Source: Flavobacteriales bacterium | Lineage (GTDB): Bacteria > Bacteroidota > Bacteroidia > Flavobacteriales_F > PHOS-HE28 | DNA length: 64,000 bases | Reading direction: 5' to 3' | Assembly: GCA_016703105.1 (NCBI GenBank) | Contig: JADJCS010000002.1 | Span: forward strand, 186,001-250,000 | Shown here: piece after piece, positions 26,688 to 34,672 of the stretch | How positions within the stretch are numbered: the first letter of the stretch is position 1 | How the letters are laid out: the number at the start of each line of letters is the position of its first letter | Notes under the pieces: model-generated | What the model was told of the DNA's origin: nothing | The model's database searches: none | Seen by the model: only the letters and a program-made list of their open reading frames with translations | Program-made: the position numbers and the translations under genes

Positions 26688-26847
26688 GGGTTCGTTGCGA
26701 GGGAGCCAAAGGTGCGAAAGCCCTGGGTATGCCGGTGATCGGTCCAGTGTGAACTTCACGTTCCGGCACCAGAGGGCATCTCAGGATCACGGTTGTCCGG
26801 GGAACTGTGACGCGACCCCGGCTCAGGGCCGGGGTGATATCAGTGTG

Positions 26848-26890
26848 GGAAGCCTCGTACAGCGGGCAAGGCCCGCTGTACGAGGCTTCC
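26848..26890. repeat. 20-bp perfect inverted repeat with 3-base loop
   Basis: GGAAGCCTCGTACAGCGGGC at 26848-26867 is exactly reverse-complementary to 26871-26890, with AAG between. No T tract adjoins either side, so it is not a classic terminator. It could be a protein-binding site, a transcript-end stabiliser or part of a mobile element. Confidence 0.85.
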
Positions 26891-27067
26891 ATGAAGTCTG
26901 TCAATCCGCCCCGGGCTTTTGACCTGGGGTTGACCCGGGATCGCGGCAGGTTGACCAGCACACTGAGAAAGTCCTGTACGCAAGCCCTCTTGACCCCTAG
27001 CGCGCTGAAACCCTCACGCATCTTGGACTCCACGATACCGGTCAGATATTCCCGGGACACCAATGAT

Positions 27068-27212
27068 CTCAGAATTGCTTTTGGAAGCGAGGGAGGTGTA
27101 TTTCGCGACCAGGCAAGGCGCGAAACCCGTGGATAGCCGGTAGCTATCTAAGGGTTGAGCAACGCGGTATGGTCGTGAAAGATTCTCGCGCAGCCCGAAG
27201 GGTGATTCTGAG
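27068..27212. repeat. Putative MITE or structured RNA element
   Basis: Perfect 8-bp terminal inverted repeats CTCAGAAT...ATTCTGAG bound 145 bases. Inside are three nested stems: TTTCGCGACC/GGTCGTGAAA (27101-27110 with 27171-27180, one wobble), AACCC/GGGTT (27124-27128 with 27152-27156) and GATAGC/GCTATC (27132-27137 with 27143-27148, loop CGGTA). It ends 12 bases before the -7 box of the next gene. I see no second copy in the window. Confidence 0.6.
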
Positions 27213-27224
27213 TTACCCTCTGGC

Positions 27225-27232
27225 TACCTTCG
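27225..27232 (+). promoter_or_regulatory. -7 box TACCTTCG before the VKA-repeat gene
   Basis: TACCTTCG fits the TAnnTT[CGT] box and lies 16 bases before the ATG at 27249. Confidence 0.5.
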
Positions 27233-27248
27233 ATCGAAACATCCTCCC

Positions 27249-28274
27249 ATGCTGCCGCTGCGCTCCTTCCTCCTCACCGCCGCATCGCTCACGATCCTGG
27301 GCGTGATGGCGCAAACACCACCACGTATCTGGAACATCAAGACCGTGCTCCCCACTGGGGTCACGCTGGATGTGAAGGCCTTCGACAAGGCCGGCAAGCA
27401 ATATGATGTGAAGGCGCTGGAGAACGGCGATACGCACGTGATGGACGTGAAGGCCATCGATGGCGCGACGATGCTGCCGATCAAGGTCCTGGTGAGCACC
27501 GATGCCTTTCTTCCGGTGAAGGCGATCGCCGCGGATGGCACGTTGCTCGACGTGAAGGCGCTCGATGCGAACGGCGAACGGTTGGATGTGAAGGGTGTGG
27601 CACAGGCCGGGCATTTGTACCATATCAAAGCGATCGGCCCGGACCGCGCGCTCTATGGCGTGAAGGCGATCAGTCCCACCGGCCAGATGCGCGATATCAA
27701 GGGCGTGCAAGTGGATCCCGAAGAGGTCGAAGCGGTTGTACAAGGTGTGAAGGTCGCCGCCCATGTGAAAGCGCTACCACACGCCACCGATAGCGACGGT
27801 GATCCGATCTGGAACGTGAAATGCGTTCAGCCGGACGGTCACGTTTTAGGGATCAAGGCGGTGGACAAGACCGGGGCGCTCCACGATGTGAAGGCCTTTT
27901 TATCCAATGGGGATGCGACCGTGCTGGACATCAAGGCGCTCATCCAGGGCGAACAGTTGCCTGTGAAGGTCCTTGTGAGCGGTGATGCGCTTTCACCGGT
28001 GAAGGCGATCGGCAAGGACGGCACCATCTACGCTATCAAGGCGATCACTGCGGACGGCGCGAAGCTCGATGTGAAAGGAGCGAGCCGCAGCGGGAACGTC
28101 TACAACATCAAAGCGATCTCGGCCAACGGCGAGCAGATGGCCGTGAAGGCGATCTCGCCCCACGGCCTGTTCTATGATGTGAAAGGGGTGAAGTTCACCG
28201 CGGACGACAAAGAGATGGACCTGAACGGCGCGGCTGTTCGCGCCCATGTGAAAGCGTTGCCGCAGGTGGAGTAA
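27249..28274 (+). CDS. Secreted VKA-repeat protein, unknown function
   Basis: The 341-residue protein has a signal peptide (MLPLRSFLLTAASLTILGVMAQ). The rest is built of short units of about 12-16 residues carrying [DIV][VI]KA[ILF], for example LDVKAFDKAG, YDVKALENG, MDVKAIDGA, LPVKAIAADG. Two halves of about 150 residues are duplicates: one begins PRIWNIKTVLPTG and ends AHVKALPH, the other begins DPIWNVKCVQPDG and ends AHVKALPQ. The pattern suggests a regular beta solenoid or propeller with stacked lysines. No cysteine pair or T9SS tail is seen. I do not recognise a function. Confidence 0.8.
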   Translation: MLPLRSFLLTAASLTILGVMAQTPPRIWNIKTVLPTGVTLDVKAFDKAGKQYDVKALENGDTHVMDVKAIDGATMLPIKVLVSTDAFLPVKAIAADGTLLDVKALDANGERLDVKGVAQAGHLYHIKAIGPDRALYGVKAISPTGQMRDIKGVQVDPEEVEAVVQGVKVAAHVKALPHATDSDGDPIWNVKCVQPDGHVLGIKAVDKTGALHDVKAFLSNGDATVLDIKALIQGEQLPVKVLVSGDALSPVKAIGKDGTIYAIKAITADGAKLDVKGASRSGNVYNIKAISANGEQMAVKAISPHGLFYDVKGVKFTADDKEMDLNGAAVRAHVKALPQVE

Positions 28275-28277
28275 GAC

Positions 28278-29396
28278 TCAGTCACCCGAGGAGTAGGAGA
28301 CCTCATCCTTCTCTTCTTCTTTCTTGGCGCCTTTCAATTCGGTGGTGGCGTCCACGCCTTCCACTACTTCGAGGTTGATGCCGTCGCTGAGGCCGGTCTT
28401 GATCCAGGTCTTCTTCCACTCTTCTCCGTTCTTCACGTGCACGAAGGCGCTGTCGCCCTGTTTGTTGAACTCCACAATGCTCTCGGGCACCGTGAGCACA
28501 CTGTCGCGGCGGTCCAGTACGATATCGGCATTGGCGCTGTAGCCGCTGCGCAGGCGTTCGCCTTCCTTCAGTTTCACCGCTGCGCGGATCTCGAACTGGA
28601 TGGCGCCGTTCTCTTCCACGCCCTTGGGCGCGATGTATTCCAACTCGGCGTCCCACCGGGCGTTCTCGATCGCGCCCACCGTAAGCACCACCGGCATGCC
28701 CAATTTCACCTTGCCCACTTCGCTCTCGTCCACCTTGCCCTGGAAGATCAGGTCGCCCATGTCGGCGATGCTGGCGATGGTGGTGCCTTCGTTGAAGTTG
28801 TTGCGCTCGATCACGCTGTTGCCCTCCTTCACCGGCACGTCCAGCACCATGCCGTCGATGGTGCTGCGCACCACGGTGTTGCCCGCGCTGTTATTGCTGA
28901 TGCCGTCGCGCACCACCTTCAAGGCCTCCTCGGCGGCGTTGAGCTCCTGCTTCGCGTTCCGCAGGGCGATGTCGTAGCCCTGCATTTCACTCGCACTTAT
29001 CACGCCTTTATCGGCGAGGGGCTTGTTGCGATCGAAGGTCATCTGCGCGTTGCCTACGTTGATGTTCGCGCCGCTCACACGTTGCTCGGCACTGCTCAGC
29101 GAGAGCATGTCCGGCACGATCTGGATCTTGGCGAGCGGATCGCCCTTCTTCACCTGTTCACCCGCCTCGACGTAGAGCTCGCGGATGATGCCGCTCACCA
29201 CCGGCTTGATCAGGATCTCCTTGCGCGGCACGATGCTGCCATTGGCCACGGTCTTTTTCACCACGTTCGCTTTTTTGGCCTTCTCGGCGTTGAAGACGTC
29301 CGGTTTGCTCGCGCTCTTCTCATAGAGGAACCACATGGTCCAAACGAAGAGCGCGGCCAGGCCGATGAAGAGGAGGTATTTGAGGATGCGTTTCAT
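28278..29396 (-). CDS. MacA/HlyD-type periplasmic adaptor of an ABC efflux system
   Basis: The 372-residue protein has one N-terminal membrane segment (LLFIGLAALFVWTMWFLY). The order of domains is that of membrane-fusion adaptors: lipoyl/barrel-sandwich (VSGIIRELYVEAGEQVKKGDPLAKI), alpha hairpin (about 90-165), second half-lipoyl (IDGMVLDVPVKEGNSV) and a beta-barrel. It ends with an acidic tail. It links the inner-membrane ABC transporter to an outer-membrane channel. It is the last gene of the operon starting at 32629. Confidence 0.9.
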   Translation of the reverse strand: MKRILKYLLFIGLAALFVWTMWFLYEKSASKPDVFNAEKAKKANVVKKTVANGSIVPRKEILIKPVVSGIIRELYVEAGEQVKKGDPLAKIQIVPDMLSLSSAEQRVSGANINVGNAQMTFDRNKPLADKGVISASEMQGYDIALRNAKQELNAAEEALKVVRDGISNNSAGNTVVRSTIDGMVLDVPVKEGNSVIERNNFNEGTTIASIADMGDLIFQGKVDESEVGKVKLGMPVVLTVGAIENARWDAELEYIAPKGVEENGAIQFEIRAAVKLKEGERLRSGYSANADIVLDRRDSVLTVPESIVEFNKQGDSAFVHVKNGEEWKKTWIKTGLSDGINLEVVEGVDATTELKGAKKEEEKDEVSYSSGD

Positions 29397-29415
29397 TGCA
29401 ACGGTTTTCGATCTG

Positions 29416-30663
29416 TTATTCAGCTCTCAAGGCATCAACTGCTTTGATGGCCAGGGCGCGGCGCGCTGGCAATAGCCCTGCGAGCAATCCGCTCACGATG
29501 AGCACGGCGAAGGCCACCAGCGCGACCTTGATATCGACGCCGGGGTTCTTGAAGAAATCCCCATCACCGGCCACGGCACGGGTGCCTTCCAGCACACCCA
29601 CACCCGCGAGCAGCCCGAAGTAGCCCGCGATGAAGGTGAGGGAGAGGGCCTCGGCGACGATCTGCTTGGTGATATCCCGCGGCGTGGCGCCGATGCTGCG
29701 GCGGATGCCGATCTCCTTCGTGCGTTCCTTGATGTTCACCAGCATGATGTTGCCGATGCCGATCGCGCCGGCGATCAGCGTGAGCAGGCCCACGCTCCAG
29801 CTCAGGCCGGAGATCGCCAGGAAGAGGCCGCTCATCTTGCCGTACATGTCCTGCATGTTCCACGACCCGAAAGCGTTCTCATCGGTGGGATCCACCTTGT
29901 GCTTGCGGGCCATGAGCGCTTTGATGTCCTTCTCGATGCGCGCCACATCCTCACCCGGTTCGGCGATGATGCTGAACCAATGCACTTCGTTCAGGCTGTT
30001 GAAGGCCTTTTGGAAGGTGGTGAACGGCACGTAGATCTTCGCGTCGGGATTGTCGCCCATCTCGGCGCTGCTCTTCTTCTGGCTGATGCCGATCACCTGG
30101 AAGTAGACCCCATTGATCTTGATGTACTTGCCCATGGGATCCACCTTGTCGAAGAGCTGGTCCACGACCTTCTGGCCGATCACCGCGACCTTCCGCTCAT
30201 CCTTCAGGTCCATGGTGTTGAGGAAGCGTCCTTGTGGCAGGCGGATTGATTCCACCTGGATCACCTCGGGTTCCGAGCCGTAGATGCTGAAGGCGCCGAT
30301 CTTGTTGCCGTAGGACACGTTGTTGCCGCCCTGCCAGCCGCCGAGTTGCAGTTGCGGCGAGCACACCGAGATCCCCCGCACGTTGTCGCGGATCAGCCCG
30401 ATGTCCTCATTGTCGAAGCGGAACCGCCGGCCGCGTTGGAAACCCGCGTAGGGCTTCGTGGTGGGCATGGTCCATACGAAGCAGCTGTTGGTGGCGAACC
30501 CCTCGAAGCCGCCGAGCACCGCATTGCTCAGGCCGTTACCCATGCCCAGCATCACCACGAGCATGAAGATGCCCCAGCCCACACCGAACATGGTGAGGAA
30601 GCTGCGCAACTTGCGTCGGCTCAAAGCCATCCAGATCTCTTCCCAGAACGCGCGGTCGAACAT
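29416..30663 (-). CDS. MacB-type ABC transporter permease (FtsX family), second copy
   Basis: The 415-residue protein has the MacB layout: a first membrane segment (FLTMFGVGWGIFMLVVMLGMGNG), a periplasmic MacB_PCD domain of about 230 residues, and three C-terminal membrane segments with the FtsX motif IGIGNIMLVNIKERTKEIGIRRSIGATPRDI. It acts in mechanotransmission-type export of a peptide, lipid or drug; the substrate is unknown. It lies 3 bases after the first permease. Confidence 0.92.
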   Translation of the reverse strand: MFDRAFWEEIWMALSRRKLRSFLTMFGVGWGIFMLVVMLGMGNGLSNAVLGGFEGFATNSCFVWTMPTTKPYAGFQRGRRFRFDNEDIGLIRDNVRGISVCSPQLQLGGWQGGNNVSYGNKIGAFSIYGSEPEVIQVESIRLPQGRFLNTMDLKDERKVAVIGQKVVDQLFDKVDPMGKYIKINGVYFQVIGISQKKSSAEMGDNPDAKIYVPFTTFQKAFNSLNEVHWFSIIAEPGEDVARIEKDIKALMARKHKVDPTDENAFGSWNMQDMYGKMSGLFLAISGLSWSVGLLTLIAGAIGIGNIMLVNIKERTKEIGIRRSIGATPRDITKQIVAEALSLTFIAGYFGLLAGVGVLEGTRAVAGDGDFFKNPGVDIKVALVAFAVLIVSGLLAGLLPARRALAIKAVDALRAE

Positions 30664-30666
30664 GGC

Positions 30667-31911
30667 TTATTCGTCGCGTAATGCTTCAATGGGACGGATA
30701 GCGGCGGCTTGACGTGCGGGAAAGAGCCCGGCGAGCCCACCGGCGATCACCAACGCGGTGAGGGCGTAGAGGGCCACCTCGATCTTGATCGTGGGATCGC
30801 GGAAGAACTCGCTGCCGGGTATTACCGAGGCCAGACCTTCCAGGAGCAGGACGCCCAGGAACAGGCCCAGCCAACCGGCCAGCCCCGTTACGAATATCGA
30901 TTCGAGCAGGATCTGCCCCACCACGTCGGCGGGTCGCGCCCCGAGGGCCTTGCGGATGCCGATCTCCTTGGTGCGGTCCTTCACCGTGATGATCATGATG
31001 TTGCTGATGCCCACGATGCCCGCGATCAAGCTGCCGATGCCCACGAACCACAAGAAGGCCGTGATGCCTCCGAAGATGGTGCCCACGGTCTTCACGTTCT
31101 CTACGTTGTTGTTCACCCAGAGCGCCCGATCGTCGGTGGGATCGAAGTCATGCCGACGGGCGAGGGTATGCACCGCGCGCTCCTTGGCGATGTTAGCGCC
31201 CACGATGCTGTTGTCCGCGAAGCTGAACATGATCTCGTCCACATAGCTTTTCGCGTTGAAGACCTTCTGCGCCGCGTTCAGGGGGATGAACACGGGACTG
31301 CGTTCCATCATATTGTGACCGCCGCTCTCGAACTCGTACTGACCAACGACCAGGAAGGGTACCCCGTTCACGTTGATCCATTTGTCCAACGCGTCCTCCT
31401 CCTTGAAGAGTTCCTTGCGGCAGTCCTCGGCGATCACGATCACCTTGCGGTCCATCTCTTCGTCCACTTCGTTGATGAAGCGGCCTTTGACGATCTTCTG
31501 ATGCTCCAACTGCTGGTTCTCCGGCTGTATGCCACGGATGCTGAAGCTGCCGTAGTTCATACCGTATTGCAATTGGCTTTCACCGCGCCACACGCGGAAC
31601 TTTCCGCTGATGTGCTCGATCCCGGGTATCGCGTTGCGCAAGGCCTCGATGTCCTCCTCGGTGAGTTGGATCGCGCGGTTCGCCGGAAGGCCCTTCCACG
31701 GTTTGCTCGTTTCCCCGCCGTAAAGCTCGATGCTGTTGGTGGCGGTGTTCTTGAAGTTGTACTCGAAGCCGTTCCGCAATCCCGCGCCCGCACCGAGGAG
31801 CACGATGAGCATGAAGATCCCCCAGAACACGGCGAACCCCGTGAGCACCGTCCGCAATTTGTTCTTGCCGATGCTGTCGAAGATCTCGCGCCACTTCTCA
31901 AGGTCGAACAT
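30667..31911 (-). CDS. MacB-type ABC transporter permease (FtsX family), first copy
   Basis: The 414-residue protein is a paralogue of the next gene with the same layout: FAVFWGIFMLIVLLGAGAG at the N-terminus, a periplasmic domain, and VGISNIMIITVKDRTKEIGIRKALGARPADV in the last membrane part. The two permeases likely form a heterodimer. I start at MFDLEKWREIF; a start 30 bases upstream is possible. It overlaps the ATPase gene by 14 bases. Confidence 0.91.
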   Translation of the reverse strand: MFDLEKWREIFDSIGKNKLRTVLTGFAVFWGIFMLIVLLGAGAGLRNGFEYNFKNTATNSIELYGGETSKPWKGLPANRAIQLTEEDIEALRNAIPGIEHISGKFRVWRGESQLQYGMNYGSFSIRGIQPENQQLEHQKIVKGRFINEVDEEMDRKVIVIAEDCRKELFKEEDALDKWINVNGVPFLVVGQYEFESGGHNMMERSPVFIPLNAAQKVFNAKSYVDEIMFSFADNSIVGANIAKERAVHTLARRHDFDPTDDRALWVNNNVENVKTVGTIFGGITAFLWFVGIGSLIAGIVGISNIMIITVKDRTKEIGIRKALGARPADVVGQILLESIFVTGLAGWLGLFLGVLLLEGLASVIPGSEFFRDPTIKIEVALYALTALVIAGGLAGLFPARQAAAIRPIEALRDE

Positions 31912-32629
31912 CGGCGACACTTGGTATGTGGCCTTCCCCATGCACCGGCCCGGGGTTGGCGGTGGAACTCTCGATCAAACCATCCTTCAGCCGTATGATG
32001 CGCTGTGTGGCGGCCGCCACATCATGCTCGTGCGTGACGATCACCACCGTGAGCCCGAGGTCGCGGTTCACCCGTTTCAGCAGGTCCATCACCTCCACGC
32101 TCGTGGCACTGTCCAGCGCGCCGGTGGGCTCGTCGGCCAGGATGATCTTCGGGCTGCTCACCAGCGCGCGGGCGATGGCGACACGTTGTTTCTGGCCGCC
32201 GCTCAGCTCGTTGGGCATGTGGTGCGCCCACTCCTTGATACCCACGTTCGCCAACATGGCAAGGGCCTGTTCGTTGCGTTTCTTCCGCGGAACGCCCTGG
32301 TAGTAGAGCGGTAGTGCCACGTTCTCCATCGCGTTCTTGAAGCTGATCAGATTGAAGCTTTGGAAGACGAAGCCGATGTACTTGCTGCGCAATTCCGCCG
32401 AGCGCGTTTCGGTGAGGTGATCGATGGCGATGCCGTCCAGCGTGTAGGTCCCGCTGTCCGGTACGTCCAGGATGCCGATCACGTTCAGCAAGGTGCTCTT
32501 GCCGCTGCCGCTGGATCCCATGATGCTCACCAGTTCGCCCTTGCCGATGTGCAGATCGATCCCTTTCAGCACTTGCAGGATGTTCGCCCCCATGCGGTAG
32601 GACTTGCGGATGTTCTTCAGTTCGAGCAT
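31898..32629 (-). CDS. MacB/LolD-type ABC transporter ATP-binding protein
   Basis: The 243-residue ATPase has Walker A GSSGSGKST, signature LSGGQKQRVAIARAL and Walker B IILADEPTGALD. It powers the two permeases encoded next. I start at MLELKNIRKSYRMG, the usual beginning of the family; the frame is open to 32683 but crosses the -7 box at 32668-32675. Confidence 0.94.
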   Translation of the reverse strand: MLELKNIRKSYRMGANILQVLKGIDLHIGKGELVSIMGSSGSGKSTLLNVIGILDVPDSGTYTLDGIAIDHLTETRSAELRSKYIGFVFQSFNLISFKNAMENVALPLYYQGVPRKKRNEQALAMLANVGIKEWAHHMPNELSGGQKQRVAIARALVSSPKIILADEPTGALDSATSVEVMDLLKRVNRDLGLTVVIVTHEHDVAAATQRIIRLKDGLIESSTANPGPVHGEGHIPSVADVRP

Positions 32630-32667
32630 GGGCTGTAAAGGCGCTCCTGGAACGAGCGGAACGGTCC

Positions 32668-32675
32668 CGAAAGTA
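32668..32675 (-). promoter_or_regulatory. -7 box TACTTTCG of the ABC efflux operon
   Basis: TACTTTCG lies 38 bases before the ATPase ATG and would drive the four-gene operon down to 28278. Confidence 0.5.
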
Positions 32676-32770
32676 CCGGACACCGGCCCATCACTTCTGG
32701 GCCATACACGAACGGTGACGAACGGGGAGGAGCGGTGGCGATCAGCACCGCAGCGAGGCTACACAGCTCG

Positions 32771-34663
32771 TCACCAAAGGACCACGATGAACGTCCGAGC
32801 CGGGAGGTGTCCGCTCCGGGGCGCCAGAACAGCGCTGTACCAGCCGCTGGGGAGCGTGGGTAGGGAGAAGCTCCCATCGCCGGTCACCGGCTCGCTCAGC
32901 ACCGCTTTCCCGCTCGCATCAAGCACGGAAAGGTCCGCTTGAGCGGTGTTCCCGCGGACATGGATGGCCATGTCATGGAAGGAGATGGATGGCGCGGTGC
33001 TCACGATCTCATTGACCCCGATCGTGCCGTCGTTCGAACCGAAGGTGAGCACATCATAGTATTCCACAGCATTGTTGCTGATCAAGGCCCCCGGATCGTT
33101 CCCGGTGCATGAACCGGAGGGCGTGCTCAAGGCGCCCTGCCAGGACGTACCGTCCCATGCGGAAACCACCAGGGTCGCGCAATCCGTGATCCCGCTGGCC
33201 GCAGCATCTTCCCAGAACAGTTCCACGCGCGCATCGTCCGTGGTGCCGGCACGTGCGAGGCTCCAATGTTCGATAGCGTTCACAGATACCAGGCCGGGCC
33301 CGATCGAGGTGGTGTTGGTGTACGGCGAGTCGAAGAACTCCGCGGTGAACTCGGTATCCTGATCGTTGATGCCACGGATGCCGATACGACGCCATTGCCC
33401 GGCCTTGCCGACCGGAAAAACGAAGGCGTCGTTGCCTACCTTCCTCATCGGGCCGTCCACATGGCTCGTGGCCGACCCGGTCGTGGAGCTCGATCCGTGC
33501 AGAAGCGTGAGGAGATCGTTCGATCCGGTGTGCAGCAGGCCATTGTCAAGGGTAAGCGGGCCAGCGACTGTGGAAGGGCCGGAAAGACTTGCTCCACCTC
33601 CTGTGTTATCCACGCGAAGTCCGTGGAATCCCGTACTGCTCACCGTCTGGAGGGCACTTCCAACGAACGCCACCGTGTTCACATCGGGATCGAATGTCCC
33701 GAGGTTGATCCAATCCCCGGCCACTGCTATCTCCGCCGGATCGGTATGCTGCAATAGGGCGCCTGGAGCGATACTGATATGCTGGAAGCGATAGCTGCCT
33801 GTACCACGCAATTCCGCCTGCTGGTCGAAGGATACAGCGCCCCCTGTGGCAAGAAAGACACCGTCGTTGCTGAACACCATATCGTCATCCACATGGAAAG
33901 CGCCGCCTGTTTGAACGATGCTATCGCTCGCATGGGCCATATCGATCCCTGGTCCGTTTGTGGTGAAGGTGCCGCCATGGATCTCCACATGCAGGTCCAC
34001 GGTGCTGCCTGTGGTATTCACCAGGCTGCCGTCCACCTGAACGTTACCGCTGTTCAGGACGATCCGTCCGCGGCCTCCGCCCGGTGTCGCTCCGAACCAC
34101 AGGACATCGCCATTGACGTTGAGGGAGCCGCCGTTCATTTCATAACGCGGAAAGGAGACCCCGACCTCGCAGTCGAATCCGAATTCCCCGGTGGCGTTCA
34201 CCGTACCACCGTTCTGCACTATGCGGCTCGGTGCGGTGCCATCATCGCCCAGCGCCAGTACTGACAAAGTGTTCACCGTTCCATTGTTCAGCGTGACCTG
34301 GCCACCGGTTTCCGCAATGAGGCGATCGGTGGTGAGCGTGCCCGCTGTCATGGTCGCTTCCGCACCGTCGCTCACGATAAGCCTGTTGTCCACCGAGAGG
34401 TTGGCCGCGATAGCAAGCAGCGCCCCGTTCTGCACGTACATGCGATCCGGTGTGAACACAGAAGCGCTTCCGATCAAGGGCGATGTCTGCGCACCGCTAT
34501 AGGCCAGTGGGTCGATGGTAATGTCCTCGCCATCGAGCGGCCATTGGTCCCAGTTGCCGGGGTTGTTCCAATCGCTGTTGATGGCGCCCGTCCAGTTCTG
34601 GGCGGTGGAGGGGCAGGCCAGGGCGAAGAGGATGGCCAGGGAGAAAGTGGTGCGGATGCGCAT
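32771..34663 (-). CDS. Secreted beta-helix surface protein with T9SS type A sorting domain
   Basis: The 630-residue protein has a signal peptide (MRIRTTFSLAILFALACPSTAQ). Its first domain starts NWTGAINSDWNNPGNWDQWP, a common opening for Bacteroidota autotransporter-like adhesins. About 300 residues of parallel beta-helix-like strands follow (NGGTVNATGEF, NGGSLNVNGDV, HGGTFTTNG). A second sandwich domain includes HVDGPMRKVGNDAFVFPVGK. The C-terminal T9SS tail (about 555-630) ends PARTFIVVLW. It is the last gene of the surface-protein run. Confidence 0.87.
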   Translation of the reverse strand: MRIRTTFSLAILFALACPSTAQNWTGAINSDWNNPGNWDQWPLDGEDITIDPLAYSGAQTSPLIGSASVFTPDRMYVQNGALLAIAANLSVDNRLIVSDGAEATMTAGTLTTDRLIAETGGQVTLNNGTVNTLSVLALGDDGTAPSRIVQNGGTVNATGEFGFDCEVGVSFPRYEMNGGSLNVNGDVLWFGATPGGGRGRIVLNSGNVQVDGSLVNTTGSTVDLHVEIHGGTFTTNGPGIDMAHASDSIVQTGGAFHVDDDMVFSNDGVFLATGGAVSFDQQAELRGTGSYRFQHISIAPGALLQHTDPAEIAVAGDWINLGTFDPDVNTVAFVGSALQTVSSTGFHGLRVDNTGGGASLSGPSTVAGPLTLDNGLLHTGSNDLLTLLHGSSSTTGSATSHVDGPMRKVGNDAFVFPVGKAGQWRRIGIRGINDQDTEFTAEFFDSPYTNTTSIGPGLVSVNAIEHWSLARAGTTDDARVELFWEDAAASGITDCATLVVSAWDGTSWQGALSTPSGSCTGNDPGALISNNAVEYYDVLTFGSNDGTIGVNEIVSTAPSISFHDMAIHVRGNTAQADLSVLDASGKAVLSEPVTGDGSFSLPTLPSGWYSAVLAPRSGHLPARTFIVVLW

Positions 34664-34672
34664 GGAATGGGG

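Larger units (their letters stand above)
26688..27248. other. Gene-free block with several palindromes
   Basis: This 561-base stretch between the serine hydrolase and the VKA-repeat gene has no supported coding region. An open minus-strand frame (27063 leftwards) crosses all the palindromes and overlaps the hydrolase start. It holds an 8-bp stem ACCCCGGC/GCCGGGGT (26815-26835), a 20-bp perfect palindrome (26848-26890), repeated TTGACC-containing sequence near 26928-26956, and a 145-base multi-stem element (27068-27212). Confidence 0.6.

Noticed and set aside
26602..27063. 153-residue open frame across the palindrome block
   Set aside because: It runs through both palindromes and over the serine hydrolase start, lacks domain content, and no promoter box fits.
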